40,537 nt of DNA from Granulicella sp. (GCA_025408425.1 JANXYX010000034.1:1-40537), one strand, 5' to 3'; positions 33,251-40,537 are shown, counted from the stretch's first letter. Made by a program: numbers and translations. The notes: generated from the sequence alone by a model not told the origin.

Positions 33251-34408
33251 ATGCGTACCGTCGCGAACTTAGGCTTGGCTACCCTTCTCACCCTCTCGAC
33301 TCTCTCCTTCGCGCAGAGCCAGACGCCGACCCAATCACAGCCTGCGGACACACCCGCTCCTCAGCCTTCAGACTCTGCCAAGGCACCCACTCCTGCTGAG
33401 CTCAAAGCGGCCAAGGCAAAAGTCGCTGCCAAGTCTGACTCCCTCCCGTCACCGGGAGAGGCTCTCGATCCTCACATCAAGGCCGGCAGCGAAGACGATG
33501 TCAACTCCGTAGGCAACCGCAACATCGGCGGTCGCGGCATGGGTAACTGGTACTCCACCAACTGGGAGATCTCCAACGGCAAGCAGTATTCCATGGAGAT
33601 CGAAAAATCAGCCCACATGATTACTGACCCCGTCGTAGTCGAGTACGTCAACCGCGTCGGCCAGAACATCGTCAAGAACTCCGACTGCAAAGTACCCTTC
33701 ACCATCAAGGTCATCGACTCCGATGAGATCAACGCCATGGCTCTTCCCGGTGGCTTCTTCTACGTAAACTCCGGCCTTATACTCGCCGCCGATGAAGAGG
33801 CAGAACTTGCCGGCGTCATGGCCCATGAAACCGCTCATGTCTGCGCCCACCACGCTGCTCGTGAGATGACCCGTATGAACTACATCCAGATCGGTCAGGT
33901 CCCGCTCATCATCTTCACCCAGGGCTCCTGGACCGGATACGGCATCTACGAGGCCGCCCAACTCGCCGTCCCCATTACTTTCCTCCAGTTTTCTCGTAAC
34001 TTCGAGGGCGAAGCCGACTGGCTTGGCCTCCAGTACATGTATAAATCCGGCTACGATCCCCAGGCTTTCATCCAGTTCTTTGAGAAGATCGACGCACTCG
34101 AAAAGCACAAACCCGGCACTCTCGCCAAGGTCTTCGCCGACCACCCCCAGACCCCGGACCGTATCGCCCGCTCTGAAGATGAAATCGCCACCATCATGCC
34201 AGCCCGCCCAGACTACGTCGTCTCCACATCAGAGTTCGACGACATCAAAACCCGTCTCGCCCGCATCGAGAACAAGCGCAAGCTCAACGACAAAAAGGAT
34301 GGCAACAAGCCCACCCTCCGTCGCGTAGGTAGTGGCAGTGGCAATAACGACCCCAATAACCCCGCATCCTCCACCGACGACCGCCCAACCCTAGGCCGCC
34401 GCAACTAA
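33251..34408 (+). CDS. Exported M48-family metalloprotease
   Basis: Zinc metallopeptidase of 385 residues with a cleavable signal peptide (about 1-22, ending SFAQS) and no later membrane helix of note, hence periplasmic or outer-membrane associated, similar in plan to BepA/LoiP-type proteases. The HEXXH motif is HETAH (192-196) followed by VCAHH. The third zinc ligand is probably Glu252 in FEGEADWLG. A Pro/Ala/Lys-rich segment (about 25-75) precedes the catalytic domain, and a charged, disordered tail (about 335-385) ends it. The start is well supported by AAGGAG at 33238-33243. It lies about 100 bases after the pseudopilins on the same strand and may belong to the same transcript, but a link to secretion is not shown. 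Confidence 0.9.
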   Translation: MRTVANLGLATLLTLSTLSFAQSQTPTQSQPADTPAPQPSDSAKAPTPAELKAAKAKVAAKSDSLPSPGEALDPHIKAGSEDDVNSVGNRNIGGRGMGNWYSTNWEISNGKQYSMEIEKSAHMITDPVVVEYVNRVGQNIVKNSDCKVPFTIKVIDSDEINAMALPGGFFYVNSGLILAADEEAELAGVMAHETAHVCAHHAAREMTRMNYIQIGQVPLIIFTQGSWTGYGIYEAAQLAVPITFLQFSRNFEGEADWLGLQYMYKSGYDPQAFIQFFEKIDALEKHKPGTLAKVFADHPQTPDRIARSEDEIATIMPARPDYVVSTSEFDDIKTRLARIENKRKLNDKKDGNKPTLRRVGSGSGNNDPNNPASSTDDRPTLGRRN

Positions 34409-34433
34409 TCCCAATTCAGAGCAAGACAGAATA

Positions 34434-34470
34434 CCCGCCTTAGCCACGGTCTTACTGTCGCTAAGGCGGG
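34434..34470. repeat. Dispersed palindromic repeat, copy 1
   Basis: Perfect 11-bp inverted repeat CCCGCCTTAGC (34434-34444) / GCTAAGGCGGG (34460-34470) around a loop containing ACGGTCTTA. The loop and right arm closely match a second element at 38491-38527, so this is a repeat family rather than a private terminator. It lies 25 bases after the metalloprotease stop and could still stop transcription or stabilise the 3' end. Confidence 0.65.
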
Positions 34471-34587
34471 CATTGGCGTAGCGAACCGCTCCCGCCCACG
34501 CTTGGGTCTGGCAATGTCCTCTCCCTTTTCGCCCACGCGAACGGTGCAAGCTGATCCCCCGCTATCCAGCAAGCAACTTCCTCGCGA

Positions 34588-34593
34588 TAAAAT
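34588..34593 (+). promoter_or_regulatory. -10 box of queF, implying a leaderless transcript
   Basis: TAAAAT (in GATAAAAT) lies seven bases before the queF ATG. If used, transcription would begin at or next to the start codon. No Shine-Dalgarno sequence is present between it and the ATG, which agrees with leaderless translation. No convincing -35 box is seen. Confidence 0.35.
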
Positions 34594-34600
34594 AGCCTTT

Positions 34601-35002
34601 ATGACCACCCACACCACGGGCTACACCGACGACCACGCCAAAGCCGGCCTCGACACCATCTTCCCCGACATCGAAACCTGGCAGAACCAGTTCAAGGCCT
34701 ACGAAATCCTCGTCGACGACCCCGAGTTCACCAGCGTCTGCCCCAAGACCGGTCTCCCCGACTTCGGCCGACTCACCATCCGCTACATGCCTCGTGAGCG
34801 CTGCCTCGAACTCAAGTCCTTAAAGGAATATCTCTTCACCTACCGCAACCTCGGCATCTTTCAGGAAAACATCGTCAACCAGGTGCTGGACGACGTAGTC
34901 AAAGCCTGCGACCCCGTCTGGGCCCACGTAGTAGGCGACTTCCGCCCCCGTGGCGGCATCTCCACTATCGTCGAAGCCAAATATCCCCGTCCCACCGTCT
35001 AG
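34601..35002 (+). CDS. queF: NADPH-dependent 7-cyano-7-deazaguanine reductase QueF (short type)
   Basis: Cytoplasmic enzyme reducing preQ0 to preQ1 on the way to queuosine in tRNA. The 133-residue protein is the short, unimodular (YkvM-like) form. The catalytic Cys47 lies in SVCPKTGLPDFG. The QueF signature is ELKSLKEYLFTYRN, followed by GIFQENIVNQVLDDV and the C-terminal GDFRPRGGI. An upstream in-frame ATG at 34502 would add about 33 unrelated residues and is rejected. No other queuosine gene is near. Confidence 0.95.
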   Translation: MTTHTTGYTDDHAKAGLDTIFPDIETWQNQFKAYEILVDDPEFTSVCPKTGLPDFGRLTIRYMPRERCLELKSLKEYLFTYRNLGIFQENIVNQVLDDVVKACDPVWAHVVGDFRPRGGISTIVEAKYPRPTV

Positions 35003-35023
35003 TCCACCTGAATTGCAGCAACG

Positions 35024-35061
35024 AAAAGCGGCAGGATCCCTTTCCGGATCCTGCCGCTTTT
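35024..35061. terminator. Strong bidirectional terminator between queF and the PEP-CTERM gene
   Basis: Perfect 16-bp stem (35024-35039 with 35046-35061, centre AGCGGCAGGATCC) around a six-base loop, followed by CTTTTT on the plus strand; the A-run at the base supplies Us in the opposite direction. It separates convergent genes. Confidence 0.92.
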
Positions 35062-35079
35062 CTTTTTCAACTGCGTGAT

Positions 35080-35712
35080 CTAAGAGATCAGCTTCTTTTT
35101 AGCAAATCCGGCAAGACCGATCAACCCGGTGCCGAACAGCAGCAGCGAAGAGGGTTCAGGTGTTGGGTTCAACGGTCCCAGCCCCCCCCCAGACCCGCTG
35201 GTTCCCGTTACATCCGTTAGGGTGAAGGTGCTTCCGGTGTAACTTAAGCCATTTGTCTGGACAATGAGAAGATCGCTGAGAGAGTGTGGCCCAACTCCCG
35301 AGCTACCCTTACCGCCAAAATTAAAGCTGATTGTATTGCCGTCGAGTGAGCGAGAGATGTCCGTTGGAGGAAGCCCGCCTGCCGCTAGAAATCCTGCTGT
35401 AGTCGAAAAACCTGCAAATCCCAGACCGTTCACGCTATAGATCAGTCCAGAAGACCCGGTATTGTCAATCTGAAATACGAAGTCCATGCAGCCAGGGCAA
35501 TAGACATTGTTTGGATCGCTATAGACGTTGATGGCGTAATTACTACTGAAGCTTGGAGTTGTAATTGAGCCGCCAAAAAAGTTCACAGCCGTACCGCCAT
35601 AGCTCAGGGGAGTTGCGGGAATTCCCGTGTTCCCTGCGAAGATGGTAATCGCATGAGCCGAAATCGCAGATACAAAACCCAATGTGCACAGGGTTAATAC
35701 TTTTTTGAGCAT
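35080..35712 (-). CDS. PEP-CTERM sorting-domain surface protein
   Basis: Secreted protein of 210 residues. A signal peptide (about 1-21, LCTLGFVSAISAHA) leads into a Gly/Ser/Asn/Thr-rich beta-type body. The C-terminal anchor has TPEPSSLLLFGTGLIGLAGF followed by basic KKK, the PEP-CTERM signal processed by exosortase in exopolysaccharide-producing bacteria. Two Cys (CPGC) may form a disulfide. The start has GGAG six bases upstream of the ATG. A run of nine G in the coding strand (35182-35190) lies just before the PEP motif. Base composition is less GC-rich than neighbours. The function of the body domain is unknown and no exosortase gene is in the window. Confidence 0.88.
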   Translation of the reverse strand: MLKKVLTLCTLGFVSAISAHAITIFAGNTGIPATPLSYGGTAVNFFGGSITTPSFSSNYAINVYSDPNNVYCPGCMDFVFQIDNTGSSGLIYSVNGLGFAGFSTTAGFLAAGGLPPTDISRSLDGNTISFNFGGKGSSGVGPHSLSDLLIVQTNGLSYTGSTFTLTDVTGTSGSGGGLGPLNPTPEPSSLLLFGTGLIGLAGFAKKKLIS

Positions 35713-36019
35713 GTTGATCTCCGTCGAAAAGGCTAATTAGCTTCTCGCTCGTTCTGTAATCAACTGCTGCACTTCATTAGCCAACTATGCGAAATTGATA
35801 TTTTATGTAAAACCTATTGAAATGAACGGTTTACGGCATGGAATATGGACTGGGCATGCAGAGATGAGATGTTTGCATGCAAAAACTTGCATGGAAATAG
35901 GTAAGGATCATTCTCTTCCTCTCAAAACTCCTAAACAAATGAAGATGAATGTCAGAGTGCTACCCTGCAATCTAACCCTAAGCCCAAAGCCACATAGCTT
36001 ATCCCTGCTATCCTCCCCA
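35713..36019. other. AT-richer divergent intergenic region with palindromes
   Basis: About 307 bases between the divergent PEP-CTERM and MFS genes, visibly richer in A+T than the surroundings. It holds a possible leftward promoter (35734-35763), the 12-base palindrome TTTGCATGCAAA at 35872-35883 with another GCATGC at 35854-35859 and a nearby TTGCATG half-copy, and an imperfect GTAAAACC/GGTTTAC dyad near 35804-35833. A plus-strand frame continuous with the MFS gene opens at 35795, but its residues do not look like protein of this family. Confidence 0.55.
35734..35763 (-). promoter_or_regulatory. Putative promoter of the PEP-CTERM gene
   Basis: On the minus strand, TTGATT (complement of 35758-35763) and TAATTA (35734-35739) are separated by 18 bases, a plausible -35/-10 pair about 20 bases before the ATG. 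The -10 lies inside the palindrome GCTAATTAGC, which might be an operator. Confidence 0.35.
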
Positions 36020-37297
36020 ATGATGGCCTTCACCTCCAAGCCCACCCATTCCACACGCCGCATTGCGGGAGCCACCACTGCCCTGGTTCTCCTCACCGCC
36101 CTCAACTTCGTCAACTACATCGACCGCTACATCCTCCCCGGCGTTCAGGAGCAGGTCAAAGGCGAGTTCCGCATCACCGACCAGCAGATCGGCTCGCTCA
36201 CCCTCTGGTTCATGCTCGCCTACATGTTCACCTCGCCCATCACTGGATGGCTCGGTGACCGCTTTCCTCGCAAGCCCATGATCGTCCTTGCGGCCCTCTT
36301 CTGGAGCGGCATCAACTTTTTCACCGCCACCGTCCACTCTTACGACTCCCTCAACATCCGCCATGCCGCCCTCGGAGTAGGCGAAGCCAGCTTCGGCATC
36401 TTTGCCCCTGCCCTCCTTGCCGACTTCTATCCCGACGACCAGCGCAACCGCGTTCTCACCATCTTCAACATCGCCATCCCCGTGGGCGCAGCCCTTGGCT
36501 ACCTCGTCGGAGGAACCGTCGGCGAGCACTTCGGCTGGCGCATGTCCTTCATCGTCTCCGCCGTTCCCGGAGTCATCATTGCCCTCCTTATCGCCTTCTT
36601 CATGAAGGAACCCGCCCGCGGAGCCAGTACCAGAGGTACAAGCCATCACGATAAAGCCAGGCTTGAGAAGGGAACTGTCCTCGCCCTCCTGCGCAACAAA
36701 GCTTATCTCTGTTCTATCCTCGGCTACGCTGCTGTCACCTTCTCGCTTGGTGGCATCTCCTGGTGGATGCCTTCATTCCTCCAGCGCGTCAGTGGACGCT
36801 CACAGTCCTCCGCAGCCTTCCTCATGGGAGCTATCACCGTCGTCACGGGCCTCGGCGGCACCGTCCTGGGAGGGTTCATCGCCCAGCGCTGGTCGCGCAG
36901 AACGTCCAAAGCTCTCTACCTCGTGCCAGCTATCGGTTCAATCCTCGCTGTGCCACCCGCGCTCCTTTGTTTCTTCGGCCCCCCATCCCTCACGCTTCCC
37001 GGCCTTGCGATTGCCATCTTCCTCATCTTCCTCGGAACCGGTCCAGTCAACGCCGCCACCGTCAACGCCGTCCGCCCGGAGATCCGTGCCACCGCACTAG
37101 CCGGCCAGCTCTTTATCATCCACGCTCTCGGCGACGCCATCTCCCCCCGCATCATCGGAGCAGTCAGCGATCGCTCCAACCTCGCTCTCGGCCTTGGCTC
37201 CACGCTCATCACCCTGGTCCTCGCCTCGGTCATCTTCTTCATCGGAGCCCGGTTCGTCACGCCCGTCCTCACCTATGAGACGCCCACACCCGCATGA
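36020..37297 (+). CDS. MFS transporter, Spinster-like
   Basis: Twelve-helix major facilitator superfamily permease of 425 residues. The first helix contains LNFVNYIDRYILPGVQ, and the loop 2-3 motif is GWLGDRFPRKP, as in Spinster/sugar-phosphate type transporters. An R..ALGVGEASFGIFAP motif in helix 4 is also typical. The substrate is unknown; Spinster homologues move lipids or organic anions. The start is ATG 36020 (or 36023). Residues that could be read upstream in frame lack any family similarity. Its stop overlaps the following glycosyltransferase (ATGA), so the two are translationally coupled, which suggests transport or glycosylation of a common lipid or glycan. Confidence 0.86.
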   Translation: MMAFTSKPTHSTRRIAGATTALVLLTALNFVNYIDRYILPGVQEQVKGEFRITDQQIGSLTLWFMLAYMFTSPITGWLGDRFPRKPMIVLAALFWSGINFFTATVHSYDSLNIRHAALGVGEASFGIFAPALLADFYPDDQRNRVLTIFNIAIPVGAALGYLVGGTVGEHFGWRMSFIVSAVPGVIIALLIAFFMKEPARGASTRGTSHHDKARLEKGTVLALLRNKAYLCSILGYAAVTFSLGGISWWMPSFLQRVSGRSQSSAAFLMGAITVVTGLGGTVLGGFIAQRWSRRTSKALYLVPAIGSILAVPPALLCFFGPPSLTLPGLAIAIFLIFLGTGPVNAATVNAVRPEIRATALAGQLFIIHALGDAISPRIIGAVSDRSNLALGLGSTLITLVLASVIFFIGARFVTPVLTYETPTPA

Positions 37298-38469
37298 ACC
37301 ATCTCCCCGCAATCGTCCCCACCATCTCATGGCTCGTCGCCCTCAGTTGGCTCTGGAAAGTCATCTCTGCTGCCATCGGTCTGCCTCGCGTCGCCAACCT
37401 TCTCCTGCCTCAATACGACCAAACCCCCACCGGCACCCCGTCCTTCACCGTCATCGTCCCCGCCTGCAACGAAGCGCCCCACATCACCGCCTGCCTCCAG
37501 TCGCTCCTCCAGCAGGACTATCCCAAACTTCACATCATCGCCGTCAACGACCGCTCCACCGATAACACCGGAGACATTATCGACTCAATCGCCTCCGCGC
37601 ACCCCACCCAAATTACCGCCATCCACATCATCGAACTCCCCCCTGGCTGGCTCGGCAAAACTCACGCCCTCGCCCTTGCCGCCCGTCAGGCTCCCACCGA
37701 CTACCTCCTCTTCACCGACGCCGACGTCATCTTCCGCCCCGACGCCCTCCGCCGCTCCCTCGCCTACGCCGTGTCCAGCCACGCCGACCACCTCGTTACC
37801 GTCCCCACCACCCTCATCCACCGCTGGGACGAGGCCGCCGTCCTCGGCTTCTTCCAAATCTTCGGCCTCTGGGCCGCCCGCCCCTGGAAGATCGCCGACC
37901 CCCGCGCCAAACGCGACGCCATTGGCATCGGTTCCTTCAACCTAGTCCGCCGCGCCGCCTACCTCCACATCGGTGGCTTCGAAGCCCAGCGCATGGACAT
38001 CCTTGAAGACATCACCCTTGGTCGCCGCATCAAACTCGCCGGCCTCAACCAGCGCATCGCCTTCGGCCGAAACCTCGTCAGCGTCCACTGGGCCTCAGGA
38101 GCACTTGGACTTGTCGAAGTCATGACCAAGAACATCTTCTCTGCCTTTCGCTTCCACATCTCGCTCCTCCTAGCCGCCTGCCTCTGGCTCACCCTCTTCT
38201 GCGTAGCCCCCGCTGCCGGCCTTGTCTTCGCCCCCAGCCGCCTTCCAGCCGCCCTCACCCTCGCAGCCGTGGCCTATGGCTACCACCTCCTCGGCCGCAC
38301 TTCCGGCCTCTCCACTTGGAACGCCCTCCTCGCCCCTCTGGCCGCCCTCCTCTTCATCTACACCCTCCTTCGCTCCATGGCCACCACTCTCCGCCAGGGA
38401 GGAGTCCTCTGGCGAGGAACCTTCTACCCCCTCGCCGACCTCCGCAAAGACAGCACCTCCCTCTTTTAA
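37294..38469 (+). CDS. Membrane-anchored GT2 glycosyltransferase (HpnB-like)
   Basis: Inner-membrane family 2 glycosyltransferase of 391 residues. It has an N-terminal helix (about 8-30), a GT-A domain (about 50-270) starting FTVIVPACNEA, the DAD metal motif at Asp142-Ala-Asp144, an acidic pair Glu238-Asp239 in LEDITLGRR, and two or three C-terminal helices (about 285-365). The arrangement resembles hopene-associated HpnB glycosyltransferases, but no hopanoid gene is beside it, so the acceptor is uncertain. The start overlaps the MFS stop by four bases. Confidence 0.86.
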   Translation: MNHLPAIVPTISWLVALSWLWKVISAAIGLPRVANLLLPQYDQTPTGTPSFTVIVPACNEAPHITACLQSLLQQDYPKLHIIAVNDRSTDNTGDIIDSIASAHPTQITAIHIIELPPGWLGKTHALALAARQAPTDYLLFTDADVIFRPDALRRSLAYAVSSHADHLVTVPTTLIHRWDEAAVLGFFQIFGLWAARPWKIADPRAKRDAIGIGSFNLVRRAAYLHIGGFEAQRMDILEDITLGRRIKLAGLNQRIAFGRNLVSVHWASGALGLVEVMTKNIFSAFRFHISLLLAACLWLTLFCVAPAAGLVFAPSRLPAALTLAAVAYGYHLLGRTSGLSTWNALLAPLAALLFIYTLLRSMATTLRQGGVLWRGTFYPLADLRKDSTSLF

Positions 38470-38490
38470 GCCAGCTCCTTCTCTGAGTGC

Positions 38491-38543
38491 CCCATCTTCG
38501 CGACGGTCTTATCGTCGCTATGGTGGGATCGTGCAAAGCACGA
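38491..38543. repeat. Dispersed palindromic repeat, copy 2, with adjoining hairpin
   Basis: CCCATC...GGTGGG outer arms enclose GCGACG-N7-CGTCGC (38500-38505, 38513-38518) with the same ACGGTCTTA core as the element at 34434. A second hairpin TCGTGC-AAA-GCACGA (38529-38534, 38538-38543) follows directly. It lies 21 bases after the glycosyltransferase stop. Confidence 0.6.
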
Positions 38544-38594
38544 CCGCTTTCACTCTGCTATAAAGGCCAACGACTACCTGAGGAGGAGGCCATC

Positions 38595-39059
38595 ATGATC
38601 GACACCCCACGCATCACCCAAGCCCCCACGCAGCTCACCGCCTGCATCCACCTCACCGTGCCCCGAACGGAGATACAAAATGTCATGGGCCCGGGCCTCC
38701 ACGAACTTCTGGCCGCGGTCGCTCAGCAGGGAATCACCCCCTCCGGACCATGGTTCACCCACCATTTGAGGATGGATCCAAACACCTTTGACTTCGAGAT
38801 CTGCGTGCCAGTCACAAAGCCGGTCGCCGCCACTGGCCGCGTCCAGCCAGGTCAACTCTCTGCCGCGACCGTAGCCCAAACGACATATCACGGTTCATAT
38901 GAAGGGCTCTCCGCCGCATGGGGCGAGTTCGAAGCCTGGATCAAAGCCAACGGTCACACTGCGGCCCCAGACCTATGGGAACGCTACCTCATCGGTCCCG
39001 AATCTAGCCCAGACCCATCTACTTGGCGTACTGAGCTTAATCGGCCCCTGATCACCTAA
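38595..39059 (+). CDS. GyrI-like / AraC effector-binding domain protein
   Basis: Small cytoplasmic protein of 154 residues made only of the effector-binding (SOUL/GyrI-like) fold found at the C-terminus of AraC- and MerR-type regulators. Typical runs are HLTVPRTEIQNVMGPGLHELL, GPWFTHHL, FDFEICVPV and HGSYEGLSAAWGEFEAWI. It has no DNA-binding domain, so it is probably a stand-alone ligand-binding or hydrolase-type member with an unknown ligand. The start is clear: AGGAGGAGG at 38581-38589 stands six bases before the ATG. Longer in-frame versions run into the upstream repeat and are rejected. Confidence 0.85.
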   Translation: MIDTPRITQAPTQLTACIHLTVPRTEIQNVMGPGLHELLAAVAQQGITPSGPWFTHHLRMDPNTFDFEICVPVTKPVAATGRVQPGQLSAATVAQTTYHGSYEGLSAAWGEFEAWIKANGHTAAPDLWERYLIGPESSPDPSTWRTELNRPLIT

Positions 39060-39122
39060 GCCCGCTCAAATCCTTGTCACCGATCGATTCCACCTGATCC
39101 AATACCGTAGAGAAAGAAAATA

Positions 39123-39152
39123 AAAAAGCTCCGGTCACTACCGGAGCTTTTT
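39123..39152. terminator. Bidirectional terminator between the GyrI-like gene and ispG
   Basis: Perfect 12-bp stem AAAAAGCTCCGG (39123-39134) / CCGGAGCTTTTT (39141-39152) around a TCACTA loop, with A and T tracts on both sides, between convergent genes. Confidence 0.92.
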
Positions 39153-39190
39153 CTAATTCAACCCAAAAGAGCAAGCAGTCTCTGCAGCCT

Positions 39191-40423
39191 CTAGACCTCA
39201 ACCAAAGCGTGCCCATAACGCTTCTCGACATACTCATCCAGAATCACCTGAAACTCCTCGACGATCCGGTCACCCTTCAGCGTAGTGAAGAGCTTCCCAT
39301 CTACATACACCGGAGCCTTAGGCTCTTCAAACGTTCCCGGCAGCGAAATACCGATGTTGGCGTGCTTGCTCTCGCCCGGTCCATTCACGATGCAGCCCAT
39401 CACCGCCAGCTTGAGCTCCTCGACGCCCGGATAGACCTTTTTCCACTCCGGCATGCTCTCCACCAGGTAGCCCTGAATCCGTTCCGCCAACTCCTGGAAG
39501 TACGTCGAAGTCGTACGGCCGCATCCCGGGCAACTCGTTACCTGCGGCATGAAGCTGCGAATCCCCAGCGACTGCAGAATCTGCTGCCCGCACCGTACCT
39601 CTTCGCTCCTGTCGCCACCCGGCGTCGGAGTCAGGCTCACCCGAATCGTATCGCCAATCCCAGCCAGCAGCAGGGGAGCGAGGCCAGCCGTCGAGGCGAC
39701 CACACCCTTCATGCCCATGCCAGCCTCGGTCAGCCCAAGATGCAGCGCATAATCGCAGCGCCGAGCCAACTCGCTATAAACATCAATCAAATCCCGCACA
39801 CCCGAAACCTTGGCCGACAAAATGATCTGGTCCCGCCGCAGCCCATATCGCTCCGCCGCCGCCGCATTGTCCAGAGCCGATACCACCATCGCTTCCATCA
39901 TCACGTCGCGCGCATCCGCAGGCTGAGCAAGCTTGGAGTTATCGTCCATCATCTTCGTCAACAGTGCCTGGTCCAGCGAACCCCAGTTCACGCCAATACG
40001 CACCGGCTTCTGGTTGTCCACCGCAACCTCCACCATCGTCCGGAAATTGTCGTCGTCCTTACGTCCGATAGAGCAGTTGCCCGGATTAATTCGGTACTTC
40101 GCCAACGCCTTCGCGCAGTCAGGATACTTCCGCAGCAACTGGTGCCCGTTGTAGTGGAAGTCCCCGATGATCGGCGTGCTCCAACCCTTCTTCGCCAGCT
40201 CCTCAACAATGTACGGCACAGCCTTTGCTGCCTCATCATTGTTCACCGTCACCCGAACCATCTCGGATCCAGAGCGCGCCAGCGCCGCAACCTGCTGAAC
40301 CGTACTCTCGACATCTGCGGTATCCGTATTCGTCATCGACTGCACCGCAACCGGTGCCTCCGATCCCACCCGAACTGCTCCAATATTTACCGTTACCGAA
40401 CGTCGACGCTGTATTTGTGGCAT
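39191..40423 (-). CDS. ispG: 4-hydroxy-3-methylbut-2-enyl diphosphate synthase IspG (GcpE)
   Basis: Iron-sulfur enzyme of the MEP isoprenoid pathway converting MEcPP to HMBPP. The 410-residue protein is the short bacterial form without the plant/Chlamydia insert. An N-terminal TIM-barrel ([35 protein letters not shown]) is followed by the [4Fe-4S] domain with ligands Cys298 and Cys301 in TSCPGCGRT and Cys344 in [17 protein letters not shown]. The ATG at 40423 has AGGGA about seven bases upstream. The gene is divergent from tRNA-Arg and ends at a strong terminator. Confidence 0.97.
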   Translation of the reverse strand: MPQIQRRRSVTVNIGAVRVGSEAPVAVQSMTNTDTADVESTVQQVAALARSGSEMVRVTVNNDEAAKAVPYIVEELAKKGWSTPIIGDFHYNGHQLLRKYPDCAKALAKYRINPGNCSIGRKDDDNFRTMVEVAVDNQKPVRIGVNWGSLDQALLTKMMDDNSKLAQPADARDVMMEAMVVSALDNAAAAERYGLRRDQIILSAKVSGVRDLIDVYSELARRCDYALHLGLTEAGMGMKGVVASTAGLAPLLLAGIGDTIRVSLTPTPGGDRSEEVRCGQQILQSLGIRSFMPQVTSCPGCGRTTSTYFQELAERIQGYLVESMPEWKKVYPGVEELKLAVMGCIVNGPGESKHANIGISLPGTFEEPKAPVYVDGKLFTTLKGDRIVEEFQVILDEYVEKRYGHALVEV

Positions 40424-40487
40424 AGTTTTCCCTATCCAAGTTTATCACTCACCCACCATACAAACCTCGCGATACACTAACCAGACT

Positions 40488-40537
40488 GGCCCGGTAGCTC
40501 AGTTGCATAGAGCAGCGCACTCCTAACGCGAAGGTCG
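40488..40537 (+). tRNA. tRNA-Arg (anticodon CCT), 3' partial
   Basis: The first 50 bases of a tRNA run off the window: acceptor 5' strand GGCCCGG, TA, D-arm GCTC-AGTTGCATA-GAGC, and an anticodon loop CTCCTAA giving CCT. The AGGTCG variable region is typical of Arg(CCT). The anticodon stem (40515-40519 with 40527-40531) shows mismatches at both ends (G-A and A-C), which is unusual. A TACACT at 40473-40478 could be its -10 box. Confidence 0.8.

Noticed and set aside
35795..36019. Upstream in-frame extension of the MFS gene
   Set aside because: The extra ~75 residues have no membrane or family character and the region is AT-rich with palindromes; the protein starts naturally at 36020.
39209..40480. 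423-codon plus-strand frame opposite ispG
   Set aside because: ispG has all three cluster cysteines; the opposite frame is Arg/His/Leu-rich with no domain.
1..40537. CRISPR arrays, insertion sequences, phage genes or toxin-antitoxin pairs
   Set aside because: No regularly spaced direct repeats, transposase or integrase motifs, or small paired genes of that kind were found on either strand.

Overview
The window looks like a chromosomal segment of an Acidobacteriota bacterium, probably Acidobacteriaceae (Granulicella/Edaphobacter/Terriglobus type). This is an inference from the GC-rich, C-ending codon usage, the fused cellulose-synthesis operon, a secretin carrying a cohesin domain, and intergenic palindromes of a kind I recall from that group. 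No ribosomal RNA or other firm taxonomic marker is present. Genes of LPS heptose synthesis, an outer-membrane cellulose exporter and a secretin show a Gram-negative envelope.

Layout: 1-2432 is an ADP-heptose pair (hldE, cut by the window edge, and hldD). A tRNA-Lys lies on the minus strand at 2642-2717. From 3101 to 16452 runs a cellulose operon in the order BcsQ (with a BcsR-like N-terminus), BcsA-BcsB fusion, BcsZ, BcsC. This is the enterobacterial order bcsR-Q-A-B-Z-C compressed into four reading frames. Two DUF3857/transglutaminase-like periplasmic proteins follow (16636-20722); the second is frameshifted and lacks the catalytic Cys and His. Next come a minus-strand polytopic membrane protein, a class III aminotransferase, a YbhN-type membrane protein and argS. 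pepA and smpB read on the minus strand and converge on argS. From 29768 a secretin-cohesin gene and two overlapping pseudopilin genes form a small secretion or pilus-like cluster, followed by an M48 metalloprotease, queF, a PEP-CTERM surface protein (minus), an MFS transporter overlapping a GT2 glycosyltransferase, a GyrI-like effector-binding protein, ispG (minus) and a partial tRNA-Arg.

How the genes work together: the bcs operon encodes a complete c-di-GMP-controlled (PilZ) cellulose synthase, with periplasmic subunit, endoglucanase and outer-membrane export channel. The secretin/pseudopilin cluster has no ATPase or inner-membrane platform here, so those must be encoded elsewhere. The remaining genes are mostly housekeeping functions separated by clear terminators.

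The most notable points are the double fusion and long low-complexity linkers of the bcs operon, the secretin-cohesin fusion with its paired pseudopilins, and a G9 tract in the PEP-CTERM gene placed so that slippage in either direction would remove the sorting anchor. Others are a perfect 7-2-7 palindrome upstream of bcs and two copies of a dispersed palindromic repeat.
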